64,000 nucleotides of DNA from Patiria pectinifera (lineage: Eukaryota > Echinodermata > Asteroidea > Valvatida > Asterinidae). A program made the position numbers and the translations under genes. Location of the stretch: NCBI GenBank assembly GCA_029964075.1, contig CM057146.1, positions 8,823,501 through 8,887,500 of the forward strand. The letters are read 5' to 3'. Below the pieces are notes generated by a model. It was given only the letters and a program-made list of their open reading frames with translations, searched no databases and was not told where the DNA came from. Position 1 is the first letter of the stretch. Every line of letters begins with the position of its first letter. This document shows positions 23,069 through 34,800 of the stretch, in pieces.

Positions 23069-24055
23069 CCCAACTTGACGGACCGTTCTGGATTTGACCA
23101 TTAGCCCCATACGGACTTTCTTCTGGAAACTGGAGGCTTTTTGAAGTAGAACTTAAACACTTGAATCAAGCGTTCAAAAGTTGCCGCAAAAAAAAAGAAA
23201 AAGAGGAGAAATGTTTTAGTTTCTTGTTCAACTTAGCCATTAGGCGTTATTACCGCATTTTGAGATGCGGCTGCCTGAAAAGTAAACTACAAATTGAATT
23301 TCTAAGCAAATCATAAGGTATTAGCTTCCCATTGACATTTTGCACACAAACTATGATGAGTAACATAAACCTTATTCCCGCAGCAGTAATGTACATCAAA
23401 TGTCACTGTTTCAGATATACTAATGAAATGCATGTTTCTGGAACACCAAATAGACTAAAACTAAAGTTAAAACTTAAGTTAGTTCAAAATTGATTTTCGT
23501 CCACAATTCATTAGCGAGGGGGAAATCCAATCAATCGAATTATAGTCTAGACGCAATTTCCCCCCAAAAAGGAGAAATTTTTGTTTGGCCTACGCAGCAT
23601 GAAACACATACCAGCATCTCAAGTGCGGATGCCGAACGCATTGCCATTTTGTTTTCTTTTAGGTTTTTGTATCAGAGTTCACCATACCTGCCTTATTAAA
23701 GAGTCTAATGATGAAACAATAGCCATAATTAAGTTAGATGCACTATGGTTAAAATGTGTTAACATATTTTATTCATTTCTCCAGCGATTAATACAAATCA
23801 TTTGACAATATTGCTTTTTTTTGTGCATTTATCCCACAATTACACACTAACTTCATATTTTATACCGTTAAGGTGAAGAAAATATCCGTTCACTATTAGA
23901 TTCCACAAATTTTCCCCAAAATAACATATTAGCTTAATATTTTATGCCATATAAGCGAAGAAATTATGCTTTTACCATTAAGATTTCACAAGTCAAATGT
24001 TGTGGCAGCAAAATGGATTGTTTCCAACTTTCGACTCTATCGTGTTGACTCTTAG
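23069..24055. other. AT-rich intergenic stretch
   Basis: No gene, RNA or repeat structure seen beyond short A/T runs and two similar 55-bp segments near 23835-23960 (CACAATT...ATATTTTATACC, CACAAATTT...ATATTTTATGCC). Confidence 0.6.
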
Positions 24056-24059
24056 TATG

Positions 24060-24432
24060 CAGGGTGATTAAAAAAAAAAGTAAACCCAAATGGCAGGACC
24101 ATTTTAATAAAGTTCTGCATGTAGCACTTTCAAAATCTAGGATATGAAAGCCCAATTAATTCACTTTCTTTTAGTACATGAATCATTCAAATCATTCATG
24201 TACTTTTCAAGTTACGGAATTTTAAACGCAACCACCATTTTAAAGTTCTGTCCACGGATCACAAAAAGGGTGTGTGTTCTTTCAGCAAAACGAAAACAAT
24301 TCACACACTTGTGCTAAAAGAAAGCTGATTAATTGGACTTTCATATCCTAGATTTTGAAAGTGCTACATGCAGAACTTCATTAAAAAAAATTAGTCCTAC
24401 AATTTGGGTTTCCTTTTTTTGGACTCGCCCTG
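24060..24432. mobile_element. Mariner-like MITE (CAGGGTGA), intact copy
   Basis: 373 bp, foldback along most of its length. Ends CAGGGTGATTAAAA and GGACTCGCCCTG. TATG flanks both sides, including the TA target expected of Tc1/mariner. The arms share CTAGGATATGAAAG and GGAATTTTAAACGC-type blocks. Confidence 0.85.
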
Positions 24433-25230
24433 TATGTATGATACAAGATTCAATTCATGTTTTTGTAATATTCCTTCATTGTTTTCACATATAATGAGGT
24501 ATAGTGTCAAACATAAATTCTTTATAAATATGTAATCTTTATAAATATATAATCTAATTGATTTTTTTTCCCTTAAGAAAAGAATAATGAGTTGTATGAT
24601 TTGTTACCGGTGCAAGGTTTGTACAAATTAACAATGTCAATGTTTAATTTCTAACCGGTGTCATTTTTAAAAATTGTTTCCTTGTACATACAACAAAGAT
24701 GATACCTTAAGAAATGTAATTATTTTGTTAATTTCAGTCCACTGTAGTAGGGTTATTATTATTACTTGACAAGAGACAACCGTCAACTGGTTGATTTCTG
24801 GATAATTTGCAATGTTAATTCCGTTGTATCTGTGGGTTTTTTTGGATTGGAGGAATGTTGACATTATTTGACCATCATTTAGTTCTGGCTGAAAAGTCGC
24901 TTAGCAACTGTGCTAAGAGGGTCTTTCATCAAGTATGCTAAGCGTTATTTCATAATACCATTCACTTTAATACTTAAACACACGTGTGTTACTATCAGCG
25001 AATGTAAACAGATTTTGCTTGAAATTAGCTCACGAAATTTACGCTTAGCAAAAAACAGGTTTATAAGCAAAAATGTCAAGTTGCGTTGATTGGTTCTTTT
25101 GGGTTCTCTGCATTTGAGCTCATCAAGAGAAATTTGATGGTGACGTATTCTGCTTCAGCTCTTTTGAAACTTGGGTCTAGTTTTCGTAAACCAGTACACC
25201 GAGCTGGTGCCCCAGCCCCTGGGCCCAGTT
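24433..25230. other. AT-rich intergenic stretch
   Basis: No gene seen. Only short local repeats such as CTTTATAAATAT, twice near 24521-24548. Confidence 0.6.
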
Positions 25231-25417
25231 AATTGACCTATTGCGGTAAAATCACGTGAGAATCGCGCCAACGCAGCATGTGAAATATTGTCCAATTACA
25301 TGGCATACAAATGGACGCGGAACCCGCAAAATCTGAGACAAACAAAATTTAGTGTACAACACTCCATAGGTTTGTTTAAGGGGCGTGGCTAACTCGCAAA
25401 CGGCGATAGGTCAATTT
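25231..25417. mobile_element. AATTGACCTAT MITE, copy 1
   Basis: Left end AATTGACCTATTGCGG, right end GCGATAGGTCAATTT. About 90% like 40811-40997, including CAAATGGACGCGG and GGGGCGTGGCTAACTCGC. Confidence 0.82.
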
Positions 25418-26254
25418 AGGGCAATTCCGTATTAAAAACCAATTCTCAGCATACCTCTGACCACATATTGTATATACAAGGTTGTCAAGATGGTGGAATC
25501 TTAGTTTGGTCTGTTTGTTTTCTACTCATTCGATGTCACATTATGAGTGATGTAACACATTCACTTTTCCAACAGAATTGCCCTCGAGCAACTTAGCAGA
25601 AGATATCATTTAGCAAATGTATGTGTTCAGCTAACTGAGAACCAGTGTAAAGCAATATACAATGCAAGGCAGATCTGGCGGGGAACCAGTTTCTTTTCTT
25701 CTTAGGAAATGTAAACCATGCTCAGTATAAGATTTCAGAGGCCTCAAAAATAATTGATGGAACATAAATATGGATGCCTTGTGAATATACCTGCGAGTTA
25801 ATTTGTTTAGTTAATACTTGCCACAAATCCCTGGAGATTTTATTTAGAAACTATTTTATACCCAACACTTGATTTAATTGTTGGTACTAGTGTAGCGAGA
25901 GTTCAGATAAGATTCGTGCCAAGTTTTACTGCGGCAACTCCAATATGAGTGCCAGGTATCCTCTTTACTTGTAATTCTAATAAATATGATTTATATTATC
26001 ATAAATTAATTATTTCGTTTGAAAGACTGTATTTTTTTTGTATTTATAGAGGAGGGAGGTGGTGTCCGGAAGTTGTTTATGTTAATACTGGATATTTTCT
26101 GTAACATTGCAAATGTGGGCATGCAGTTTCAAGTCTTCAAGTCTCCCTCCCCTCCCCGTCCCTTCCCCCTCCCCCCGGCACTCCCCCCTCTCGCATCTCG
26201 CATTTTGTGTGGATGACCTGACCTTTGTCGAGTTGTTGCGAGTTGTATTAAATG
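25418..26254. other. Intergenic stretch
   Basis: No gene seen. A C/T-rich tract (26140-26195, CCCTCCCC-type) is the only marked feature. Confidence 0.55.
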
Positions 26255-27000
26255 ACATCCTGTCATCCTGTATTAAATTACATGCGATTTGAGTTCAAAA
26301 AGTATATGATTTGTTTCAATCATAACTCATGAAAAACAGTTAACAATCAAGTTCAAACCTAGGGGTCCGATAGTCCGAGTAACTTGGACCCAACTTATCG
26401 CCTTTTTAACATTCGGACATGGTCTGGCGATAGTAGGGTCCATGTCCGAATGTCAAAAAGGCGATAAGTTGGGGCCAAGTTACTCGGACTAGGGATCCGA
26501 AAGGCCTTGTCTTGATATATCAGTTGCTGTGTGCGTGAAGTCTTTGACCGTTACTTCCGGGGTTACCGGAAGGTCAAAGTTGGGGATCCTGTCATTCTGT
26601 TTTAAATTAAAATAACGTGATTTAAATTCAAAAAGTGAATGATTTGTTTCAACCACATAACTCGACATAACAAAATGAACAATCAAATTCAAACTTTTTG
26701 ATCGGATAGACCTTGTCTTGATAAACATCTTTTGTTTTGTATGGGAAGTCTTTGACCGTTACGTCCGGGGTTACCGGAAGGTCAAAGTTGGGTGATCCTG
26801 TCATCCTGTATTTATATATAAAATGAATTTTTTGTTCAAAAAGTGAATGATTTGTTTCAATCATAACTCATGAACAAAATGAACAGTCGAGTTCAAACGT
26901 TTGGATCTGATAGACTTTGTGTTGATTAAAATCTTTTGTTGTGTAGTGAAGTCCTTGACCGTTAATTCTGGAGATACCGGAGGTCAACGTTACGTGAATT
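26255..27000 (+). repeat. Tandem repeat, unit about 208 bp, roughly 3.5 copies
   Basis: TCTTTGACCGTTAC occurs at 26541 and 26749, with a diverged form near 26952. ATCCTGTCAT and GAATGATTTGTTTCAA recur with them. The first copy is interrupted by the palindrome at 26371-26491. Confidence 0.82.
26371..26491. mobile_element. 121-bp near-perfect palindrome inserted in a tandem repeat
   Basis: Arms of about 55 bp from TAGTCCGAGTAACTTGG to its complement. Flanks GGGGTCCGA and GGGATCCGA form a 9-bp target duplication with one mismatch, pointing to a hAT- or Mutator-type MITE. Confidence 0.85.
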
Positions 27001-27696
27001 AATTCAAAATACAAAAAAAAGCGTCAATATTGAAACAAAGAACTCCTAAACGGTTCAAGGGATGAAGATGAAACCTTGTACAAAACTTTTTGTTCCAAAA
27101 TTGTCTATAATCTCCAAATATGTATACCTATGGGGAAACACGAAACCTACATTGATAAGTTGTTCGTTATTCAAAAAGAAAAATGCTTAAGATACTTAAC
27201 AGTTTTTGTTTTACAAATCACTCCGCCCCTTTTTCACGCCTTCAAATAAAACATATATATTTATATGATCTGCATGAATATTTTCTGTGTGCTCTGAAAA
27301 GAGTACACTGCCTTTGAATATAAAATCGGGTGATTTTGTGGGTTTTTTTTTTAAAGGAGCGCTGCAACGGCGGATTGGGGGGGGGGGACGGGGCCATCCC
27401 TTCAAAAACAATATTGGTCGCAAAAAGGTACTATCCATTGCGTACATTGCCCACAAAACTCACCCCCCCCCCCAGATTTTCATATTAAATTCCAGTGTTC
27501 AAGATACACAAAACAAGTTTTGTAAACAGAGATTTGTAACCAAGATTGGAACAAAATGTTTTGAACGTTTCCAATAACTTTTTGTCATCAACTAATAAAC
27601 TCCTGGAAATAATTTCTGTAACATGTATTGTTTAATGTTTCCTGATTTTCGGAGGTTCAACAGCGGAGGCGGGGCCCTCATGACCACAGATGTCTT

Positions 27697-27745
27697 TCGC
27701 TCGTACCCCCCGCCCTGCAAACAGGCAGGGCGGGGGTACGGCATA
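27697..27745. repeat. GC-rich hairpin
   Basis: GTACCCCCCGCCCTG, a short loop, then CAGGGCGGGGGTAC: a strong stem of about 15 bp. It directly precedes the CCAACTCGGACCCA array. Confidence 0.7.
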
Positions 27746-27777
27746 AGCACAGACATCGCTCGTACCCCCGGTTTCGA

Positions 27778-27950
27778 TCCAACTCGGACCCAAACCAAGT
27801 CGGACCCAAACCAACTCGGACCCATGCCAACTCGGACCCACTACCAACTCGGACCCAAGCCAACTCGGACCCACTACCAACTCGGACCCACAACCAACTC
27901 GGACCCACTACCAACTCGGACCCATGCATGACCAACTCGGACCCATCGTT
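27778..27950 (+). repeat. CCAACTCGGACCCA tandem array
   Basis: About ten copies of CCAACTCGGACCC spaced by 3-8 variable bases (ATG, AAG, ACTA, ACAA). Inverted relatives lie at 28847-28902. Confidence 0.9.
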
Positions 27951-27986
27951 TACAATCATTCGAGAGCGTTTTCAATCATTCGACAA

Positions 27987-28184
27987 TGGACCGATCCAGT
28001 AAGCACCGCCCCATGGTATTCTGACCAATCACAGCCGTGATTTATGTCCGACATGCGTGCACAAAAGTCCGACATGCGTGCACGCGCGTATGATGCGCGC
28101 GGCAGGAAAATGCAGTGTTATTGGAGAGGAGCACGTGTTAATTTGCCCACGTGCGCAGTGGGAGGGGCTTACTGGATCGGTCCA
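27987..28184. mobile_element. MITE with 18-bp perfect inverted ends (198 bp)
   Basis: The left end TGGACCGATCCAGTAAGC is perfectly complementary to the right end. The interior (GCCGTGATTTATGTCCGAC) resembles 59970-60010. Confidence 0.85.
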
Positions 28185-28846
28185 TTTCATAAAGTTTGTC
28201 TACTTATCATCTGTTAATACAGTGATGCTGTTAAGTATAAATTTTCATTGTAGTTGTCAGGTAAAATATCTGTATTGCAGTTTGTCGTTGTAAAGCGCAT
28301 TGAAATGCTATTTTGAAATGCGCTTTAAAAGTGTAATTAATTATTTATTTTTGTTATTTGTTTCCATTGAGACATATTGCGCTTTAACCAAAAGTAATTA
28401 AAATTAAAGTTTAACTAATTATTCATTTTCATATTTGACATCGTTCACGCCATCTTGGTCAATTTAACAGCAATTTATTTCATTTTTAATTCAAACCACA
28501 TAAATTCAGAACAGATCTTCATAGAAAAATAAAATTGGAAAGTACGACATTGAAACATAAACACTTTCAAACATGACATTATTAAATCAATAAATATAAG
28601 TAAACATTATACATGTAAGTCATTAAATAAAATAAATGAGGTATAAAAACGAAGTCTATTCTAATCTCTACATGTACATGTATTTAAAAAAAACAACACA
28701 TAAACACCATTGCATACACTGCAAGAAAAACGAATGTTCCATATTGAACAAAAAAGGTAAATTAAAAAAGTATAAAAAGTTACACAGATTCGTAAAAAAA
28801 CCCACAAAATTCAAAGCCAGCATGTGAACTAAAAAAAAAAATCAAC
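28185..28846. other. Very AT-rich intergenic stretch
   Basis: No gene seen. Oligo-A/T rich, with an ORF-like run of Lys/Asn codons (28636-28827) that looks like composition, not coding. Confidence 0.55.
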
Positions 28847-28902
28847 TTGGCGTGAGTCCGACTTGGCATGGGTCCGACTTGGTTGGGTCCGAGTTGACCT
28901 GA
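28847..28902 (-). repeat. Inverted partner of the CCAACTCGGACCCA array
   Basis: Three copies of GGGTCCGACTTGG or GTCCGAGTTG on the opposite strand, 0.9 kb from the main array. Together they may bound one element of about 1.1 kb. Confidence 0.65.
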
Positions 28903-29017
28903 TGCCAGCAAACCCATGTGCAAAACTTAAAGGCGTCACCAGCGTTGGAACTCGTCTCATTGCATTCGCTACACAAGTCATCGGTCCCTGCACACACGCG
29001 TTATCAGGGGTTATGTA

Positions 29018-29314
29018 GAGGGTGACCGTTTTAGCCGAATTTCGGCCAAATTTGACATAATTTTTCGAAAAAAAGGAGTTAGACAGATATGAATTTTTTA
29101 GCAGATTTCTAGCAGAATTCTGTAAAATTGGTGATCTGACAAAAATATGGCAGATTTGAAAAAAAATTGAAGATTAGTTTTGAAAAAGCTTCAATTTGTT
29201 AAAAGCTTCATGCTATTTCGTGTAATAATAGGTGATTTAGCAGATTTTTGTTAAATCTAGCAGATGTTTGCAGCGCATCTAGCAGAATTTTTCTATAAGC
29301 TTACGGTCACCCTG
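29018..29314. mobile_element. hAT-type MITE (297 bp)
   Basis: Ends GAGGGTGACCGT and ACGGTCACCCTG. An 8-bp flank, GTTATGTA (29010-29017) and ATTATGTA (29315-29322), matches at 7 of 8. The interior repeats AGCAGATTT and AGCAGAATT. Confidence 0.82.
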
Positions 29315-29431
29315 ATTATGTACGGTGTAAACATGGGTACGGTGTAAACAAGTCTGTCAAATTCCTGACACAGTGATACAGCTAGGCTGACCTGGTCTGC
29401 ACGAGCATGTCAGCTGGAGTTACTCAAGCTA

Positions 29432-29523
29432 TATAAAATACCCATTTTGGGGGGTTCAGCTTGATCGTTTTGTCATTTGGAAAGGATCCTCTGCTTTACA
29501 AAAGGATAAATCTGCTATCACAG
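29432..29523 (+). promoter_or_regulatory. Candidate core promoter and non-coding first exon of the DUF4062-NACHT-TPR gene
   Basis: TATAAAA lies at 29432-29438. An initiator-like TTCAGC is about 26 bp downstream (A at 29458), and a consensus donor CAG|GTGAGT lies at 29524. The natural partner is the acceptor CCCCCAG ending at 31693, which opens the exon with the predicted start codon. The order TATA, initiator, donor is seen in the sequence; the link to the gene 2.2 kb downstream is inference. Confidence 0.35.
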
Positions 29524-29911
29524 GTGAGTTTGTGCTTGTAATTTTAATGGAAATGGAAAATATCGGCCAAAAAACATGAGACTTGAGAGTAGATCTGCAT
29601 AGTCGGGGGGGGGGGGGGCGCTACTCAACTTTGTTAAAAAAAAATTGGATTAGATTTCTTCAGTTTTAGATTTTTCTTGCAAGGGCCTTCTAAGATTCAT
29701 TCATTCTTCGGGTCAACTGTTAAACACTGGAATTTACTCTCCTTGGCTGCTGTGAACAGCGCAACCCTAGCTGAATTCAAGGGACATATCACAGTAATCT
29801 TTACCAGTAGTCTATTTTCGCATGCAGTGCGTAAGTTAGCGTTGATGTAGCCCAGGTTAGACGTCAGTTGCGTTGCGACTGACGTCCAGGATAATAGTAT
29901 TCCTGCCATAG

Positions 29912-30535
29912 TAAAAAATGGCTTGAAAGCATTTTCTCACATTTTTACCTTATAGAAGAAGCTCAACTGGTGTCCACATATTCCTCGTACCCTTAATCAC
30001 TCAACATGCTCAAATTCATGGTTGAGAAGTAATGAATATCCCAGGAATAAATTATTTAAGGAAACTATGCGCTAATTCGTGCTTCCGATTGTAAACATCT
30101 CGCACCGACTGCTCGAATTTTTCGTGCACGCGCGCGCGTAGTCGACTCTAGTCTTAGTTCCAAGACGTTGCTACATTGTATTAGCGTTTGTGTATAAATG
30201 AACACTTTCGCGCTATATGTTATTTTTCCAATTAATAACAGAGGGCGCAATTTTCAGGACAACCGAACCATACGGAACCAAGACTATGCCGCGCGTGCGC
30301 GTGCACGCAGTTCACGTACTCGAGAAATTTGAGCAGTCGGTGCGAGATGTTTACAATCGGAAGCACGAATTAGCGCATAATTTCCTTAAATAATGTATTC
30401 CTGGGACATATTCATTACTTCTCAACCATGAATTTGAGTGATTAAGGATACAAGGAATATGTGGACACCAGTTGAGCTTCTTCTATAAGGTAAAAATGTG
30501 AGAAAATGCTTTCAAGCCATTTTTCGCTATGACTG
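29912..30535. mobile_element. Large foldback element, arms of about 210 bp
   Basis: The left arm (AAAAAATGGCTTGAAAGCAT to GACTGCTCGAATTTTTCG) is inverted at 30310-30530 with few mismatches. The about 190-bp centre is GC-rich with CGCGCGCG runs. Arm similarity suggests a fairly recent origin. Confidence 0.88.
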
Positions 30536-31693
30536 GAAAATGTTATATCGTGGACTCTGTCGCGTTGTACACAACGGAGGAGTCCACTGGGCTAGCGTTG
30601 ATGTATCCGGTAGGATATTTTGCTGACTTAACCAGTGGAGATTGAGATTAACCTGTAACGTAGATTTCAATTTTTATTTCTTCCCCTTAAAATCAGTAGT
30701 CATTGGTATCTTTGGTAGCTTGAGTAACTCCAGCTCCAATGCTTACCAGTCAGGAATTAAATAATGAAAGGTTTGCGGAAACACCATGTGCGAATAATTT
30801 CTCAACTAAGAGAACGGTTCTGAAAAGAACCAGAGGTATAAACGCAGTCAGGAATTCAAAGTCGAATTCCTGATGAGCATTGGAGCTGGAGTTATAGTTT
30901 TGGAGGATTGGAAAAGTATATGGGAATCTTTATATGGGAATCTTTATATGAGATATGGCCATATCTGGCCATCTCTCATTTTTCCCTTCAGTGACCTATC
31001 AGCCATCAGAAAGTGATACTATGTCCTAAAAAGTCAAATTTAGCAGGGTAAATATTGAAGTATTTACTGGGAAAACACTTTAACAAAATTCAGACTAAGA
31101 CCAAAATATAAAAAAAATATAAAGAAAGAGACTGGGCAAGAGTTCTTGAAGGCTTCTAACGGAGAGAAGCCTTCCAATTCTAGAAGTAGGGCAAGAGATG
31201 TAAGACGTCTTATTCTATTTTGGTCTAAAAGCGGGGCTATACCCTACTCCCACCTATGTTAAGAAAGACGCAGTGGCTGTCGTTACGACAGACGTATCCG
31301 CAACGCGATTTTCAACTGCAATCTTTATGGTATTGCAAAATCATCCTCGGCATTGGGAATCGTTATCACATTTAAAAGTACCCGTCCAACGAGAAGGCTT
31401 CTGTAGCTCGATTGGAAACACGGTACACTGCTGTGCCAGGAGTCTGGGTTTAAAACCGCTGCTGGGCTGCTCAATGTTTTTTTTTTCTGAGAACATCATC
31501 GGCGACAAAAAAGAAGGATCCTATACATTGTAGTAAACAAATGCCGTAATTTGTGGGGTCTATCTCCAAGTATGTTTCCTCAGCCTTGACTCAAACCCTT
31601 TGAGATTCTCTTGAAAAGGTTACTGTATTATGTTTCTAAAGAAACAAAAAATTGAAAATGTAAATTTATTATTATGATAATTGTGTCCCCCAG
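30536..31693. other. Upstream region of the NACHT-TPR gene
   Basis: No ORF recognised. It holds an inverted copy of TAGCTTGAGTAACTCCAGC (30717-30735; partner 29412-29430), a GGTTCTGAAAAGAACC hairpin (30816-30831) and a short duplication GGGAATCTTTATAT (30920-30948). Confidence 0.55.
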
Positions 31694-31883
31694 GCCATAA
31701 ACCCTCTTGTTGCCTGAAGCTGCCCATTCGGTGAAGCATTTGGACATGGCCAAGGTGTCCCACATCGCACAGCAGCGGCGCATAGCCCGTATTTTCTGGA
31801 GCTCCCCGTTCGGCGGCTTGGAAGAAGAAAGGGAATTGCTGACCAAGATATACTGGCCAAGGCTTGCTCACATGTGTCAGAAG
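31694..31883 (+). CDS. NACHT-TPR gene exon 1 (5' UTR 31694-31745, start codon 31746)
   Basis: The CDS part is residues 1-46, from ATG 31746 (GACATGG context). An in-frame TAA at 31698-31700 rules out coding from farther upstream. MAKVSHIAQQRRIARIFW leads straight into SSPFGGLEEER, the first DUF4062 motif. The exon may open at the acceptor CCCCCAG ending at 31693. Donor GTAAGG. Confidence 0.82.
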
Positions 31884-34800
31884 GTAAGGATATCTCATTA
31901 TCTTCAAGCAAACTTGAATCTTCATCCTGATTGGTCGATCATGGCAACAACAGTGTGATATACTGTATCGCATGGTCCATATCGCACCTCGCATATTGCG
32001 TCATTTCGAAGATGCTAGCGACATTCCAGCTGCATGCGCTAAACTGCTAACAGCTTCGTGTAAAGCTAGTGCTAGTTCCATCTGTACTGCATGCCAAGTT
32101 TGCTTGAAGATAAATTCGTTATCATGCTCCCGCTCGTGGAACACAGAAAATGTAGTGCGTCTGTGTCCCGCATACCCGGCCTCGTGGTACATGTATGTGG
32201 GACCCAGACACACTACATTATTCCGTGTTCCACGCTGGCGGGATAACTTATAATATTGTTATGCTAGACCTTCATCTCGGATACTACAAAATGAGTCAAA
32301 TACTGGACAGGAAGCTAGGCAAAATCAATTGGATACCCTTAGCATTACTGCTTCAGGCCATTACGTCCAAGTCCATCAAACTCCATCAATAGTCACGCCA
32401 GGCCTCCTGGACCAAGTCCCCCAAAATCCACCAAAATGGGGGGATGGATATTGATGGAGTTGGGGTGGTTAGGGTTAAGCATTGGCAAACAAAACCGTTA
32501 TTGCAGTATATTTGTTGTTAATTCCGACAGGCTGGCTATGAGTATGCGCCAGTGGATATGAGATGGGGCATCACGTCAGATCACTCCAAGGAAGCACTCA
32601 CCATCGAAATATGCCTTCGAGAGCTGGACCGTTCAGACATGATTGTTGGATTCTTTGGTCAGGTGAGTCAGTAATAACACTGTCCAAGGGCGTCAATCGC
32701 TTCTCAAAAGTGTGGGAGGGGGCATACCTTGATCAGATGTGAGCGCGAAGCCCTAACTGCGTGGGGTTCATTTTGGATTCTAGACGCTCTGTGGTGCAAT
32801 CTGAGGTAATTTCTGACCAATTTAACCAATTTGTTTAAGCAAAAGATTACCATTTAAACATCATTTTCGAGTTTGGAGTAATTGAATCAGCTTTCCTGAG
32901 CTATGGGCTCCGTGTGCCAAAGAAAGAGGGCGCCCTTTTACCTAGCAACGACGTCCCATTTCGCTGGTTGACGCGCACCGTTCCTTGTGTGTGACGCACG
33001 TACACCAGGGGATTTGTACTATGTACATGCAGTGGCCGCACTTTGCGGCAAATGAATTGTAGTCAGGCAAGATGGCATCGGTCGGTCACCCCCAACTGTA
33101 CTTGCTTTGCCGGTGAGGGGGTTCTTGTGAACGGAGCAGATAGAAACGTATATAGGCTACGAAAAAAAGTGGGGGGGGGGGGACAAACAATCTGATATCC
33201 CTCCTCCCACTTTAAAAAGTGGTGGGGACTTGTCCCCCCCCTCCCATCCCAACTGATTGACGCCCATGACACTGTCTCTTACACTTCAAATTTGGAAGTA
33301 AAAACTTGAGGCAACTTCAAAACCCAAAGTCAAAAACCATAAGGTCTGTAAACACCGACTTAAAGATTAACTTAGAACTAGATGACTTGTGCTCCAATTT
33401 GAAATCAGGATTGTTTTATTTATTTATTTATTTATTCATTGTCTTCAGAGGTATGGTTGGCACGGTAGCAAAGACGAGATGTTGCAGAAGACATTTGACT
33501 ATGCCCTGGCAACATTTCCATTCATTGCTGACTACCGGGATCGTTCAGTCACAGAGCTAGAATACCTTCACGGACATCTCAATAACCCTGGTGCTCGGGC
33601 GGCAAGTTTCTTCTTCAGAGATAAGGTTTGTCAATTTCAAAATTACTTAAAGGTATAGTCCATCATTTGTAATTTGTGCATTTTGTTCATTTGAAGCAAA
33701 ATCTAATGAAGGATACTGAACAACTAACCTGATGAAGTTTCAGCTCAGCTTCAGCTGTATATTCCGAGAAAAACAGCATTCTAGGATCTCAATTTCAAAT
33801 CAAAATTTGCTGAATCATGTTTTGAATTGTTTTGAATTGCAGCTATACGCAATGTCGCGCACTGATCCGACGAATTATAGCAACCGCGCGCGCCTGTGCG
33901 TCGTGCCAATGCTTGCGCGCGCTGCGCCGAATAACAAAACGAACTACTAATTTAAATTTTCCTACGGTGCGTCTTAAGATGCACCGTTGGAAAGGCCTTC
34001 TTTCGTTGATTTCTTCAAAATGATAGCTTGCCAGAAAGATTAATTTTACAGGGAGTTCAGTCCACTTACTATCTTTCAACCAAGTATGTTTTTCAACAAT
34101 AATACGCCAGTTACTTTTTTGGATAGCTGCAAATGATGGACTACAGCTTTAAGGGAGGAATCACATTCACACTGGAGCTATTCTTAAGGAGTCCATGTCT
34201 TCACTCTTCCCAAAGTTAGGGTCCAAAATTGTAACATTTTTTTCCTGTCCCTGTTCCCCCGGTACTTTGTAATTTGCCATTCAAGTAGCATTACGAAAGA
34301 CTTCAAACTTTTTTAAAATTTGGTGGGTAGGTAGTTTCTTGGAGGATGACCGCATGAAGGAGTGTATCAGAATAATAAAATCATAGATATCAGATGTAAC
34401 AGGGACAGGGGAAAAAAAGGCGGACCCCAAATTTATAGAATAACCCTCAGGCAAGCTAGTCTACGTAATAGAAAAGCCATGGTCTATAATTTTTGAGCAG
34501 ATTCCCTGAATAATTATGCAAGACAACCGCATCTTGACCTCTAGATTTTGACCGATCACCAGTAACTATTTAACAATTTAAATGCATCCCCTGTCAATCA
34601 AACAGTGCACATTGACCAATAACAGCATTGCCTTTGGTCAGGTGACCACACCAACTCATTCAAAAAATTGGTCACAAGCACTGTGGGAAATGTACACAAA
34701 ACAGAGGTGGGCGGGGCTTATGGCCAAATCCAGTGGGGGTCAATTACCTTCAAATGAGAAATCAATTTTTTTGCCATCTGATCAGGAAATGCCTAAGTTA

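Noticed and set aside
27592-27959. Overlapping ORFs with repeated RTQLGPKPTRTHYQ-like or WVRVGSGSELAW-like peptides
   Set aside because: Translations of the CCAACTCGGACCCA tandem array; both strands are open only because of the repeat.
28636-28827. Small Lys-rich protein gene
   Set aside because: AT-rich composition yields Lys/Asn codons by chance; no splice or family support.
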